DNA of 64,000 bases from Marchantia polymorpha subsp. ruderalis (Eukaryota > Streptophyta > Marchantiopsida > Marchantiales > Marchantiaceae), in assembly GCA_037833965.1 (NCBI GenBank), contig AP031352.1, positions 21,494,501-21,558,500 on the forward strand. The letters are read 5' to 3'. Positions 1-10,481 of this stretch are shown piece after piece (the stretch's first letter is position 1; each line of letters starts with the position of its first letter). A program made the position numbers and the translations under genes. The notes below the pieces were generated by a model, which saw nothing but the letters and a program-made list of their open reading frames with translations, searched no databases and was not told where the DNA came from.

Positions 1-141
1 GGGAGTGACAGTCGCCTGAGAATTCAAACTCCTCAATAGTCTGTTAAACGTGACACTTTGTACCCTGTGTGTTCCTCTGTCCCTGTGGGTTCGACCTTTC
101 CACCACTATATTGCAGTGTTAGCCTTTAGTGGGTTATTACA
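1..141 (+). mobile_element. 3' end of an LTR-like repeat, cut by the window edge
   Basis: Bases 1-140 match 30560-30699 without gaps, with four mismatches that I could count. The second copy is the right end of the 2.8-kb LTR-like element at 27922-30700. Both end in a GTGGGTTATTAC motif, here followed by A, which gives the usual CA terminus of an LTR. The sequence after 141 is unrelated to that after 30700, so this is a separate insertion. No primer-binding site follows, so it is more likely a 3' or solo LTR than a 5' LTR. Confidence 0.75.
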
Positions 142-932
142 CTTGCACTCGTCTTCCTTCGGTAAATGCTATATCTTCATTATACTCTTAAACGTTTTGT
201 TTAAAGAGCCCCTCGAAAACCGCATTTTGTAATCTTCTACCCACTTTGTACAACAGGTATGCGATCTCACCTATTTTCCTTCATCCTTCTTCGAGTATTG
301 CTTTGAAATAAATAGTCATATTCACTTCAAGTCTTATTAGCACTCCACATAGAGCCAGTTCAAGAATATACTTTTTCATATAGTGTCAATTGTAGGTGTA
401 TCACAGAGTACAAACCGTCTCTTGATAAATGAGAGAACGAATTAGGAAGAAAACTTAAACTCCGAACCGGTACATTTTCTCCACATCAAATTGTTGAAAG
501 ATCAACTTAATGTTTGAATTCCAGTCTGCCCAAGAACGGTCTTCGAGGCCAAGGAAAAAAACGTTTCATTCTTAAATTATGTCTCACTTTGGTGAGCTCT
601 TTGATGATTCTTTAGATGTTTCAATAAGTTCAGAAGATCTAGAATTGACTGAAGAACAAAGCTAGACATGTCAGTCATTTACGCTGCGGATAGAGATTTA
701 ACCACTTTAAAGATATTCACTGGTGATGGAGTGTTATACCTTCGTCGTAAATCTGAATTGACTTCTAAAGCTAAATCGTATGAATTCTGGCGGTGAGCAC
801 AGACAGCCAAACTATACTTCAATAAGTTCCGTGAGTGACAGAACGTTAGCGCTTGGAAGGCAGGGTTCACTGGTAATTGAGTCTCACACTGTGGACACAA
901 CCGAAGGTAATATGAAAGTAAATGATTTATTG

Positions 933-962
933 TAGGAGTTTTCACCACCGTGAAAACTCCTA
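933..962. repeat. Perfect short-loop inverted repeat, 13-bp arms
   Basis: Arms 933-945 and 950-962 are exact reverse complements, with a 4-base loop. Confidence 0.9.
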
Positions 963-980
963 TTCGTGCATGAAGCTTGA

Positions 981-1002
981 TGTTGTTGCTCCAGCAACAA
1001 CA
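981..1002. repeat. Perfect short-loop inverted repeat, 10-bp arms
   Basis: Arms TGTTGTTGCT (981-990) and AGCAACAACA (993-1002) flank a 2-base loop, 18 bp after the previous hairpin. Confidence 0.9.
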
Positions 1003-1830
1003 CCTGTTAAGAAGGTAATCTCTCTGAGGTGCGTACTTCTTCCACGATGTCTCACATAATGAATTAGCTTCCAAAACCAGCTGTAATTTCTTATGTCTTA
1101 CAAAATATATGTGTTCACAGCCTTAACATGCAGGAAACCTATTTCTATGCTTTTGTAGAAGATGACAATCAGATTTCATATTCAGTAATCGAAGAAGACA
1201 AGAATGGTTTAAGAGCCTCTGTTCACCCTTATTATAACCGTTAAAAACAGGATCCGTTTGTGATCTGGATGTCGCAAGCGTAACCGTGAAATCCTTGCAG
1301 ATTTTAGAATCTATGAGATTACGACAGACGAATCATTCTTCGTATAGGTCTACATGCAGTGTTCAACGCAAATTAGAAGCTTAACTCCCACTGTGCTTCG
1401 AAGGAAATGTTGCAGCCATAGTTGACTTGACCATAGATGTGCGTGTTGATTTTGCTTAAAGATATCGATGTTCACTCACACGCTGTTGCTAAAAGTGTTT
1501 CACAATCTGCTTCATATGGTCCTCACTGCCCGAAGAGCAAGGAATTTAGACACTTACAAAAAAAATTGAAAGTGTCTTTTCTAAACTTCAGACTTCGAAA
1601 AGATAATCTGTTTTTTCTGTACAAAATCCCGCAAATTCAAGTTACTTGTTCTGCTGTAGCTACAAAGATCCAGTCGAGGTACCTTCATTCTTTTTAAGAT
1701 GCCAGTAGGTTGTAAGTCAGTAGGAATGTGCTTCCAATTTGATAGACATATGTTACAGAGAACTTCCGATAACCATGCTTCTTTAGTTTCCTGCTTTCCA
1801 GAAACTCTATCTCTGAAAGACTGTTTTTAC

Positions 1831-1866
1831 GATAAGTTTGGATAAGTTTGGACAATTTGGATAAGG
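1831..1866. repeat. Short tandem repeat, 10-bp unit
   Basis: The unit GATAAGTTTG occurs at 1831 and 1841, with a degenerate third copy ending near 1866. The flanking TTTTTACGA motif also recurs on both sides. Confidence 0.6.
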
Positions 1867-1919
1867 TTTTTACGACTAATTGTATTCATAAATTCAGTTA
1901 CTACAGCCCAACGAACAAG

Positions 1920-2683
1920 ATGTCTATTCAGCTAATAATAATTCTTTTAGCAGCTCTTCTGTGATGTACAACAACGTCACGTCGTAATTCCGATCAACGT
2001 TGAACACAGCTTTATTAATCTTGAGCCAGAGTTAGTCGATCGTGAGAACACAGAATATATCAAATGTCACATACAGAGAATTTGCCAAAAAATTTATCTG
2101 TGCAACAATGAAGTTGCACAGATAAAATGTGCTGTTAACAGTTCTAAGTATCATTTAGTCCTCTCTAGCTTGCATCCGAATCTACAGGGCAAGATGGCTG
2201 GATTGACTTTGCATGTAAGAAGGTTGAAGGGGTTGAGCTGGAGCCTCACAAAACTCAAGAGTTTTTTAGAATAAGACAAATACAACCTCTGAGCCAATGG
2301 TGTTTAAATCAGTCAGGAAATTGCTCAAGAAAGAAGTTCTTTCATAATGTGGATTTGATTAGAAATCGCACGATGCACTGTACTCTAGCCTGAAAATAAG
2401 CACACGTGCTTATTGGGTTTCTGAAGAGAACCACATGAAGTCTTGCAGTGTTGCAGCCCGCACCGATTGCAGTAACATTGGCAGATCCGGAACTTTTGAG
2501 TCTGAGATGGAAGACTTCCCTCCGTGCAGATTGAAGATGGAGATGAAATTTTGTGGAAACGTATAGATTTCAATGAATATAGGTCTCGGTGGGTTTGCAA
2601 GTTTTGGCAACACTCGGAGAACGATGGCATAGACGTGCAGTCTACAACGCCTCTGGACTTTCAGCCTCCGAAATGACCTGACT
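1920..2683 (+). pseudogene. Cysteine-rich secreted-protein-like gene, frame-disrupted
   Basis: An ATG at 1920 begins a hydrophobic signal-peptide-like start (MSIQLIIILLAALL) that stops at 1962. The +1 frame is open from 1951 to 2274 and contains CHIQRICQKIYLCNN and a later IKC. The original frame is open again from 2169 to the TGA at 2391, with motifs DFACKKVEGVELEPHKT and FFRIRQIQP and three further cysteines. Frames from 2411-2566 and 2536 to about 2680 continue with coding-like cysteine-containing sequence. I see a protein of at least about 150 residues with regularly spaced cysteines, probably an extracellular beta-rich fold, broken by at least three frame changes. The family is not recognised. 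Introns could explain some changes, but no clean GT-AG pairs were found. Confidence 0.35.
2093..2126. repeat. Perfect short-loop inverted repeat, 14-bp arms
   Basis: Arms 2093-2106 and 2113-2126 are exact reverse complements with a 6-base loop. It lies inside the cysteine-rich reading frame and encodes part of its IYLCNNEVAQIK stretch. Confidence 0.9.
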
Positions 2684-2890
2684 TGATAAAAATGCATCCT
2701 GACAGCCGATTTGATGCAGCACGCAAAACCTTTTAGTGGAGGAGGTTTCCCCAAAAGAGGGGTTTACTTTTATATTTACAGTATCTACAGGCGTCTAAGC
2801 TCCTCGAGTGATCTTCGTGGAACTTAAAAATTGACGCAAAGTTTTCAAGGCCTTGGCATCTTGCGGTGTAGTATACTCTGGCATCGACCT

Positions 2891-4651
2891 TTAATAGAGG
2901 AGACCAACTCCAACACTTAGCAAAGCTACGACTGATATCACACTGACTAAGAGAGATAGCGCAAAGAAGATTGCGATTGAAGACCTGATTGAGAACGTAG
3001 AGGACAAGTAATCACGGAAAATGAAGAAGTAGTCTGTGAAGAGATTGTAACCTAGGATGAGAGCGAGAAATAGACACCCTACAAGTGTCGTCATAAGCAT
3101 AGTCGACTCGGCTGGTGACTTGAGTTCTCCTGCTTGCCATAAGCAAAGAAGTCTAGACCACCCGCTCTCTGACACGGGAACTTTGGCCAGCCCTGCCGAT
3201 ACGAAAGCCATGACAGCACACGAGGTGGCCAGCGTGAAACAGAAGGAGATAAACAGAATCCAGATTCGTAATATCTCCACATGCTGCTCTGCGAAAGGTC
3301 GAGCGCTTCTACGCTTAGTAATCGGAACTTGAATGGCTAGCATCACGGTGATGATGCTCAAGAAGAAACACATGTTGTTGGAGCCTCGGAATATGTCAAT
3401 TGCTCGTTTGTAGAATGGCTTTCGGCCTGTGTAAGGTGCGAAGTCGTCATCTTTTGGTTCAACGGGCATTTCGAGGATTCCTGCAAATGTGAGGCCCGCC
3501 AAAAGAGTGCCCCCCACGAGCAACGAATTTACTGCGGTGTGCAGAAGAGCTTTATCTTCTGTCAGTTCGTCCATAGCCCTTTCCACGTCGGGTCTTCTCA
3601 GAAGTAGCCCCTTGATACAATCCATGGCATCTACCGGAGGCTTGTGTTCCCAGGCGAGCCGCACAGGCATCTCCTTTAGCATGTTCCTCTTCGTAGCCAC
3701 CAACATCCGCTGACAGCACAACATATCCACCACTTCTGGGTCCATAATTCTGACGGCAACATGCAGCGGGGTGTCCCCCATGTGTCCCGGTTCGCTAGAC
3801 TGAGCGTTCACGTCGATACTGGGATGTGACAGTAGCTCTCTGATCACAGAGAGGCGGTCTGCGCCCCTCGATTTTGGGAGGGTTGGCAAGCTCAGAATGG
3901 CGAGATACAGGGGAGTCATACCGTCAGAGTCCCTGGCATTAACTTCAACTTCTGCAAATTCCAAGAGCAATTTTACAACCTTCACGTGGCCGTGCTGGAC
4001 AGCATAGTGAAGTGCTGTTCTGTGATTGTTGGACGGCTCACCTTGAACACGTCCTTGTTTTCTCTTTCCTGAAATCATGTGTCTGAGGAACATGGGCAAA
4101 AAGGTGTTGGAGTTCATTCTCGAAGGTTTGACTTTCGGTCGCGAAGTCTGAAGGGTTTCCGGCTCAGAGATGTGATGATCTCTTCTGTTGACGAAGCTTT
4201 CAAGACTGTGCTCCTCCTCTGATGGATAATGCTCTATGAGCCAGCGAACAATCTCGTCGTGCCCTGATATGGCCGCCATGTGCAAAGCCGTCTGTCCATC
4301 TGCTGTTTCTGCCTCGAACTCCGTGCACTTGTTTGTTAGCAGCAATTTCCGCACCACCAGCAAACGGCCGAATTTTGCAGCCACATGAAGAGCGGTGAGG
4401 CCGGCAGAGTTGCTGAAAACTGGATGACGTTGTTGACGTAGCATAGAATCGATTGTATCCCAAGGGCCTTCGGTGTTAGCAGGATCTGTCGCGTTTACAT
4501 TGCAAGCCCTCTTTGCAAGCTCTTCTAAATCGTCGATGTTCAGAACAGTGGTGGGATAAGCGGACTTCTTGTTTCGATCCTGTATCGTCTCCTCAAACAG
4601 GGGTTTCAAGTCCGATCCCCCTGCTTGCCCACTCCTACCACCGTGTGCCAT
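2891..4651 (-). CDS. Ankyrin-repeat membrane protein with PGG domain (ACD6 type)
   Basis: Intact single-exon gene of 586 residues. Ankyrin repeats are visible at about residues 83-145 (GLTALHVAAKFGR, GQTALHMAAISGH) and 210-310 (RTALHYAVQHGH, GMTPLYLA, GDTPLHVAV). The PGG domain starts near 367 with HTAVNSLLVGGTLLAGLTFAG. Hydrophobic helices follow at about 376-394, 426-444, 459-489, 519-545 and 558-584, so the C-terminal half is a multi-pass membrane region. Family knowledge: plant ACD6/ITN1-like proteins sit in the plasma or endomembrane and act in defence or salt signalling. Ligand and role here are unknown. The linker at 150-205 is basic and probably disordered. The ATG at 4651 is the first in frame before the conserved region. 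A TATA-like motif lies about 275 bp upstream. Neighbours are unrelated. Confidence 0.93.
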   Translation of the reverse strand: MAHGGRSGQAGGSDLKPLFEETIQDRNKKSAYPTTVLNIDDLEELAKRACNVNATDPANTEGPWDTIDSMLRQQRHPVFSNSAGLTALHVAAKFGRLLVVRKLLLTNKCTEFEAETADGQTALHMAAISGHDEIVRWLIEHYPSEEEHSLESFVNRRDHHISEPETLQTSRPKVKPSRMNSNTFLPMFLRHMISGKRKQGRVQGEPSNNHRTALHYAVQHGHVKVVKLLLEFAEVEVNARDSDGMTPLYLAILSLPTLPKSRGADRLSVIRELLSHPSIDVNAQSSEPGHMGDTPLHVAVRIMDPEVVDMLCCQRMLVATKRNMLKEMPVRLAWEHKPPVDAMDCIKGLLLRRPDVERAMDELTEDKALLHTAVNSLLVGGTLLAGLTFAGILEMPVEPKDDDFAPYTGRKPFYKRAIDIFRGSNNMCFFLSIITVMLAIQVPITKRRSARPFAEQHVEILRIWILFISFCFTLATSCAVMAFVSAGLAKVPVSESGWSRLLCLWQAGELKSPAESTMLMTTLVGCLFLALILGYNLFTDYFFIFRDYLSSTFSIRSSIAIFFALSLLVSVISVVALLSVGVGLLY

Positions 4652-4923
4652 GTCCCGAGGTTGACCACCTCCTCGATTTCCACTTCGGTGCGTCTGCGGT
4701 GCAATCCCACCTGCCTGTTCGTATAATCTCAGTCGGGTTGTATTCTCCGAAATCCTCCGATGAACCTCACAACTGCAGCCACCAAGAAGAAATCAACCAA
4801 CAGATATGTGCTTTTAATCGACGGGTGCTCTCCCACGTCGTTCATGAGCCCAAAATTCCCTGATTCTGTACCTGCAAAAACCGCTTGAAATTGTCGATAT
4901 GGAGTGTTGTAGCACGTCGGGCT

Positions 4924-4933
4924 CTATATATAC
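4924..4933 (-). promoter_or_regulatory. Candidate TATA box for the ankyrin/PGG gene
   Basis: The minus strand reads TGTATATATAGAG here, about 275 bp upstream of the ATG at 4651. A transcript starting about 30 bp downstream would have a 5' leader near 240 nt. The match is to consensus only; there is no transcript evidence. Confidence 0.45.
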
Positions 4934-4960
4934 ATTCGTTGTGCTTATGTCTTGAGCTTA

Positions 4961-7900
4961 GCACCTGGTGGGAAAGTCTACAATACATATGCTCTTGACC
5001 CAGCTCGAAGAGGGTGAAAGGACCTGTTCCAGACTTAGTTCTTACTTATTTTCCCCTTGTGCCCTACGGCGCTCAACTTTGATCATGTCCACGACGTATC
5101 ACACGTCTTCCCCTAGACTTCCGAGCTTCTTAGCGCCTCTGAAGACCCATTTGTAAGCGATAGGCTTTGTCATCGACTGTTCTTAGCATGAAGTCAACTA
5201 GCCTGAACAAGTTCGAAGGAAGGTGATCTCCTTCCAACTTAGCTTACACGTTGACATGTATACAGAGTCCACGGTAGATGTGGATAGGCTGGTCCGCACG
5301 AAAGACTTTTTTGAGTTTTTGACGGAGGAAGACTTTGTCAAAGACGATGATTTTTCATTCCTGGGTTTGCTCGACGAGATGTATATCAGTCCTTCTCGAC
5401 TGCCTACTCGAGAGCAGATGTAGAATATCGGCTCGTCAAATCTGGAGAACAGTTCGATTCAGACTCGAGATGTTGAGCATGGACGTGGCCTCAGACTTCA
5501 TGGATTGCCCGAAGCAACATACAAACTATGAGCCGTCGTGCCTTAAGTGGTTGTCCGAATGAAGATCAAAGTCACCGGGGCACTTTACCGGAGCACGTGG
5601 ATCGAGACGCTGGAGAGCCTCAGAAGGTTGCCAGCTGCAGGGGTTTCTGTATGTGTCGATCAGTTCTTCCCGAAAATTGATCGACGTGGAATGTACTCCT
5701 ATGATAGGTCCCACCGAGATGGCGTGATCTTTCGTCTCGCCCAACCGCAAATGTGGTTCTCCTCAGCATGACGCTGACATCGTGTCAATAGGCGAGCATC
5801 CGCCGGTGTTCAATTTATGTCAACCTTGCGGAGAAGTCGCCGTGCTTGGTCTCGTGGTGACTGCAGCTGGACTATGCATTCAACGTGGAGTGTAAATATT
5901 GATTCTCTGTTCCGGATCTGGACTATCCTTTAGTGGATGATGCTTCAGACTCTGGATTGCTGCAGGAGATGAAATTTGGATGCTTGGATGCTACGGCGAC
6001 AAACTAGCTTTGCCTTTGGTCTCTCTGTTTTCTATCGGCGAGGCAGTGAAGGGACCCGATCACAACTTCGCTTGTTCCCACGTAATATCTCGAAGATAGA
6101 TCACGTTTCTTCTTCACTCTCGGCTACTGCTACTTTGCTTTCCAAGTAAGGATCAGATTACGAGGAATTTTCTCCTCTAAAACTAACAGGATCCAAATTA
6201 TCCGCTCTGTGGATCCTTTCGGTGGGTAGTGAAAATACTGAAAGAAATCATGGATTTGTGGCAGTCTGCGGCTATTCTTAGAATGAAGCGAACTGTTCAT
6301 CTGCAGGTAGGAGCTGTATCAGAAAACCGGCCTGTGCTTGACTATTGAGTGTTCACCTTGGGACGCTAGCTCTCTCAGATACAATTAGCCTCTGGCTGGT
6401 TTCCTCTCGGGTTTGTTGGTCTCCTCCTTGTTTTGTCACGGAAAATTTCATTTCGTTTCTATTACATGCGTTCCCACTTTCGATTCTGGTGGTAGAGGAA
6501 TAGCGAAGGGCTATGGCTCCTCATTAGAAAGGATCGAGTACAGCTGGAAATGTCGATCCAGCCTGCACCTGATTGAAATTGTAACATTCAGGATTGACAC
6601 CTGATAATTCTAATCATTTTGGTCACTGAAATGATGACCGAAGCTCGTGCCTATCCTCTCTTCTGGCTAGCGATTTTCGACTGCAGTCTGTAAGTACAAA
6701 ATTCAGCCTCGTTGTTAACTGAGATTAGATACGCGTTCCAACACATGCATGCGTAATGTTGGAGACGAATAACATGCACAAGGATTTTCAATTCCAACAC
6801 GTCCATATAGCGATGAATGTAAAACATTCAGTATAATTCTTGATTCAATATTGACTTTACACACGATATTTTCATGTAGTGCAATTTCTTGTATCTGCAG
6901 GAGCCGAAAACTCGTTGATGTGGAGGACGTGTACTACTGACACGTCCAAGCGTCTTGTGGGCAGAAGGATAAGACGTGTGGTTCTGGAAAGTTATCACTT
7001 TGCATCTTCTTTTGGGATCAGGCTTACCAGAAATGAAGAATCACAGAAACATAGACATCTCACATCGCGCAGGTTCGGCAGTGACCTGTCATAGACGCAA
7101 TTCTGCAAATGTAGAGGCATACTTCATGTCACTAACTCTCTTTGCCAAGAATTCGTGCTTGCAGTCTGCCTCCGCTCTTGAACCCGGATTTCGCATTTGT
7201 GGGATAGTCAGTTGTAAATTCGGCCTCTCAGTTTCAGCTGTACACTTGGCTTGCGACGATATCTCATCTAGATATGGGTGACGTATAAAGACAGTTACGC
7301 GTTGAATGACTCCTGTGCTCGGATCTGTAGATCTACCAATGCAACTTCGAGCGAGATATATCCATGTATGTGGAGAACCTCTGTGCTTCCATTTACAGTA
7401 CTAGACCTTTTTTAATAGCAGCAACTGGTAGAATTATGGATGGGGACTAAAGTTTGATATGCTTGAATGTTCTCCAGGTCTACTTGCAGCTTGCTACTTA
7501 CTTGGTCTGTATGTACCGGAAAACCATTTGTGGTGGAAAATAGTGTGAAGATTTAACGATCTATGTTCTCGCCTCTCGAATTAGTCAACTAGAAAGCAAA
7601 GTTACATACAAGAATAAAGCAGGATGGAGACCATGGCAATTCTACAATTGAAAACGCAATATTCATTTCCACCCCTATGTCCGTCGCAACTGCCTGCAGG
7701 GCCCAACTTCCCGTGTCGCTTTAGGATAACACATGTCCAAACGCAACCGTCATAGTTCGTAGCATAGTGGACAACAAACTCAATGCAGCTACAAGTTTCG
7801 TGGCGGACTGCTGTGCCTTCACTTGCACAACTGCTTCGTTCAGGTAAATTGGTTGTTATCCTGCTGCTTATATTACCACGACATCGACGTGAGGTCATTT

Positions 7901-8018
7901 CTTGCTCATCTATACACTTCATAGAGATTAGCTTTTGGATGCAAGTAAATTGCACATGCTCTCTGCTTTTCCTTTGTTCAGTGCAAAGTTGCGAAGCTTC
8001 AGGTCGAAAATTTTGCAA
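4961..8018. other. No recognisable gene; weak coding-like fragments
   Basis: The best fragment is 5256-5423 (+), an acidic stretch of 55 residues from an ATG (MYTESTVDVD; later DFSFLGLLDEMY) that ends in a stop. It is followed by 5547-5771 (+), which has no ATG at the start of its open frame, and by a cysteine-containing frame at 6976-7281 (+). None matches a family I know. Composition is more balanced than in the AT-rich deserts and many short open stretches read like eroded exons. The peroxidase relic begins at the right edge, and any first exon it had may lie in this stretch unrecognised. Confidence 0.4.
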
Positions 8019-9535
8019 TTTTTTTTTGCACGTTGTATAGCATCTGTGTCGCTAAACTATGAAATTTGTGAGAATCTAGAGAAAGATGCGCAGCGGTATG
8101 TAAATTCTCTAAGAGGATTTCAGCATTTCGAACATCTTAAAACTGCTGTCCAATCAGAGCGCCCAGGCATTCTGTTCTTGCTGATTTTGGCCCTGGTCGC
8201 ACAGGATACCACTGTAATGGTTTTTATTGCCACCTTCATTCTTCAAAACTTGGCATTTACCTTTTATTGGACAAAGTCGTAAGTTTCACAGGTTTTAGGC
8301 TTAGCAAGGCAAGCGATAGTTTCATAAGTGCCAAGAAAATTCGCCCCCATTCGAAGACAGAGATATGATCTCGACATCTGATTGAAGTTAATTCCCAATC
8401 AATATTCACATTACCATGCTCGCAAATGTATTCAACCTTATCTGCTGGAACTTTCGCTATTTATGGAGTGCAAGGATCGAGGAATGTAGTAGTTCGATGA
8501 TTCGGCGTAAATGTACCTCAGCCCTGCTATCTACGGAGTGTTCAGATTGGAGTAATTAGGTAATGTAGTAGTAAGTTCTTGCTCATGGGGTCCTGATTCA
8601 ATCAGTCGTTGGCTTTTAATGGACAAAGTCAACATCATGCTTCTTTTAGGGCTGAGTCTGAGAACTAGAAAACCTAGGACTTATAATCATGGTTCCTGTA
8701 TTTTGACCTGAAGTTTTCTCAAAAGTCTGAATCTGTGGACATAGGTCGTCTGGTCGAATAGTTGACATATACATGTGAGTTTACTCTTGTTTGATTGGTT
8801 GGAGGCCCAGCGTAGTCCGTTGTACAGGCTGCAGGGATGGCAGGATATCAAGGGCATCAGAAGCAGTCGCGGTACTCCAATCACCTTTTGCCAATCTCAA
8901 CCAGTAGAAGATACTTCTTCGACTGTTGGCTTCAACGCTACAGATATGACCGATCTTTCTGGTAATTACATTTTTTGAAGTAGCAACTTGGTTGCAGAAT
9001 CGAATGAAACCGCAGAATTGGTTTCCTGCATTCAACTAGATTCTGGATCTACCATCTACTGTGTCTGGATTTGGCATGTGTAGTGAGGAGCCAAACCATT
9101 ATATTACTCAATGGTCTGTGGATATATTCAGACGAGGGCAAAATAGGCAGAGCCAATTGCGGTCCAAATCTCGCCTGTTTGTATAACTTCAATGGAACGA
9201 CTGGACAGTCAGACCCTTCGATGCAATCAACTTTGGTCGCGATAATAATAAGGCAATGTCTTCCTAAGGATGTCACCACTTCAGATTAGAATGGACTCGT
9301 CTCTATACACGTTTGACAATGCCTACAATAAGCAACTTGAAGCCAAGCAAGGACTCTGAATTTCAGACGCTGCACTTGTCACCAATCTCAGAGGACTTGT
9401 TTATGAGAGCTTTCTGGCCCAAAGCAGCAGTGCATCATTCAATCACTTCGCAGGAGCCATGGTTAAGATGAGCCAGATCAACTGTTGACACGGACTTCAT
9501 GTGAGATCTACAAGATGTGCTCTGCTACAAACTAA
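8019..9535 (+). pseudogene. Class III (secretory) peroxidase relic
   Basis: Successive blocks in different frames follow the class III peroxidase order. At 8019-8057 a degenerate distal-heme region ends ASVSLN, where intact members have the HDC..GCDASV motif. At 8103-8219 are NSLRGF, LKTAVQSERPG and ILALVAQDT. At 8838-8963 are GIRSSRGTPITF and GFNATDMTDLSG. At 9116-9286 are IYSDEGKI, FNGTTGQSDPSM and DVTTSD. At 9291-9488 are TFDNAYNKQLEAKQGL, ISDAALVTN, RGLVYESF and HFAGAMVKMSQIN. A frame-shifted tail CEIYKMCSATN ends at the TAA at 9533-9535. Family knowledge: these heme enzymes oxidise phenolics with H2O2 in the cell wall. This copy cannot work: the distal His motif and proximal HTIG motif are lost, there is a TGA at 9357-9359, and at least three frame changes occur. 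The first exon and signal peptide were not found. Confidence 0.8.
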
Positions 9536-10177
9536 GAGAGTTGACATCGGCTCTGGAAGCTTGTCACTGAAATCATAAGTTGGCTGCAGCGTTCGAGCAC
9601 TCCAGGCACAGCTAGAGAAAAGCTGGTTAGAAAAAAACAGTAGAACAGAGCAGATTAATCATCGTCCGTACATGAACAATCATTGCTCATATGAACATAT
9701 CCAACAGGCTTGGTTTGCAAGCTCTCTGTATAGATTGCGGTGGTCAGTCCGGTCGATGAGTATGTAGGAGCAAGAAAGATTGGCTTCTGCATGGAAAAAC
9801 CTACTACTCATGTTATCCCCTTTCTCGAGTATTTATTTTATGTTTCTCAAGTATTTCGTGTGTCTTATTACTCGTGCTCTTTACAAGTATAGAACTATGC
9901 ATTTCCTTTTCCTTCAAAGTAATCAAATAGACGTTTTGGCATAGTATCACTGAAACACACTGGCATTGCAAATATCATCTCCGTGTGAGAAATGCAAAAC
10001 AATAGAAGTGGAGAATTCACGAGTTCAACGCTGAGTGCGTTTATCGATATACACCTGTGACTAGGTTGTCTCCTAAGAGACGTGCTGAAGTTTCTGGCGT
10101 TTCAAAAAAACCAATTAACTTGCCCGAGTGGATACAACAGGGTATTTTCTTAGCAACAGTCCCGTGTAGACACTCAC
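9536..10177. other. No gene seen
   Basis: About 640 bp downstream of the peroxidase relic. No open frame of note, RNA gene or repeat was recognised. Confidence 0.6.
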
Positions 10178-10481
10178 TTGAATATATGTGAAGACAAATT
10201 TCACAGTAGCTATTTGGAGTTTGACGACAGCTGTCCAAAACCTCAACTGCACCACTGCAAACAGAATACAACGCTACAGCGTAGTCTGCTTTCCAGTCTA
10301 TGGAAAGCAGACTACTGTACTGTACTTGAACAACAAATATTTCAATTTTTTGCAAATAGAGCCTAACGGATGCACCGAAAAGTGCAGCTATAAATTTACT
10401 CAGGTCTATGAAAGGCGAAACAGTTGTCCCATGACATTGTCAGTATTTTTCCATTTTGGGAGAGTGACTATAATGAAGTAA
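10178..10481 (+). other. Cysteine-rich coding-like block, unknown family
   Basis: Two overlapping plus frames are open. The frame at 10178-10366 begins MNICEDKFHSS and has four cysteines in its first 30 residues. The frame at 10188-10481 has YSVVCFPVYGKQTTVLYLNN, then NFLQIEPNGCTEKC and two more cysteines. The second half loosely resembles the second half of the 1920-2683 block: a cysteine, then a hydrophobic strand, F.(2-3)I.P, then spaced cysteines. This similarity is by eye and weak. It may be an exon pair or a relic. No signal peptide was found upstream. Confidence 0.25.
10281..10315. repeat. Perfect short-loop inverted repeat, 14-bp arms
   Basis: Arms 10281-10294 and 10302-10315 are exact reverse complements with a 7-base loop. 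It lies within the cysteine-rich open frame. Confidence 0.9.

Larger units (their letters stand above)
510..1697 (+). pseudogene. Frame-broken coding-like DNA, family unknown
   Basis: Several short open stretches on the plus strand read like protein but are interrupted by stops and frame changes. They are 579-665 (acidic, starts MSHFGELFDD), 668-796 (starts MSVIYAADRD), 1128-1244 (starts MQETYFYAFVEDD), a stretch around 1270-1430 with one internal TAG, and 1437-1697. I recognise no family. They could be exons of one unannotated gene, but I could not join them with convincing splice sites, so decay of an old gene is the simpler reading. The longest minus-strand frame here (679-1074) shows no family features. 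Confidence 0.25.

Noticed and set aside
679-1074. 131-residue open frame on the minus strand
   Set aside because: No domain or start context; it overlaps two perfect hairpins and plus-strand coding-like fragments.
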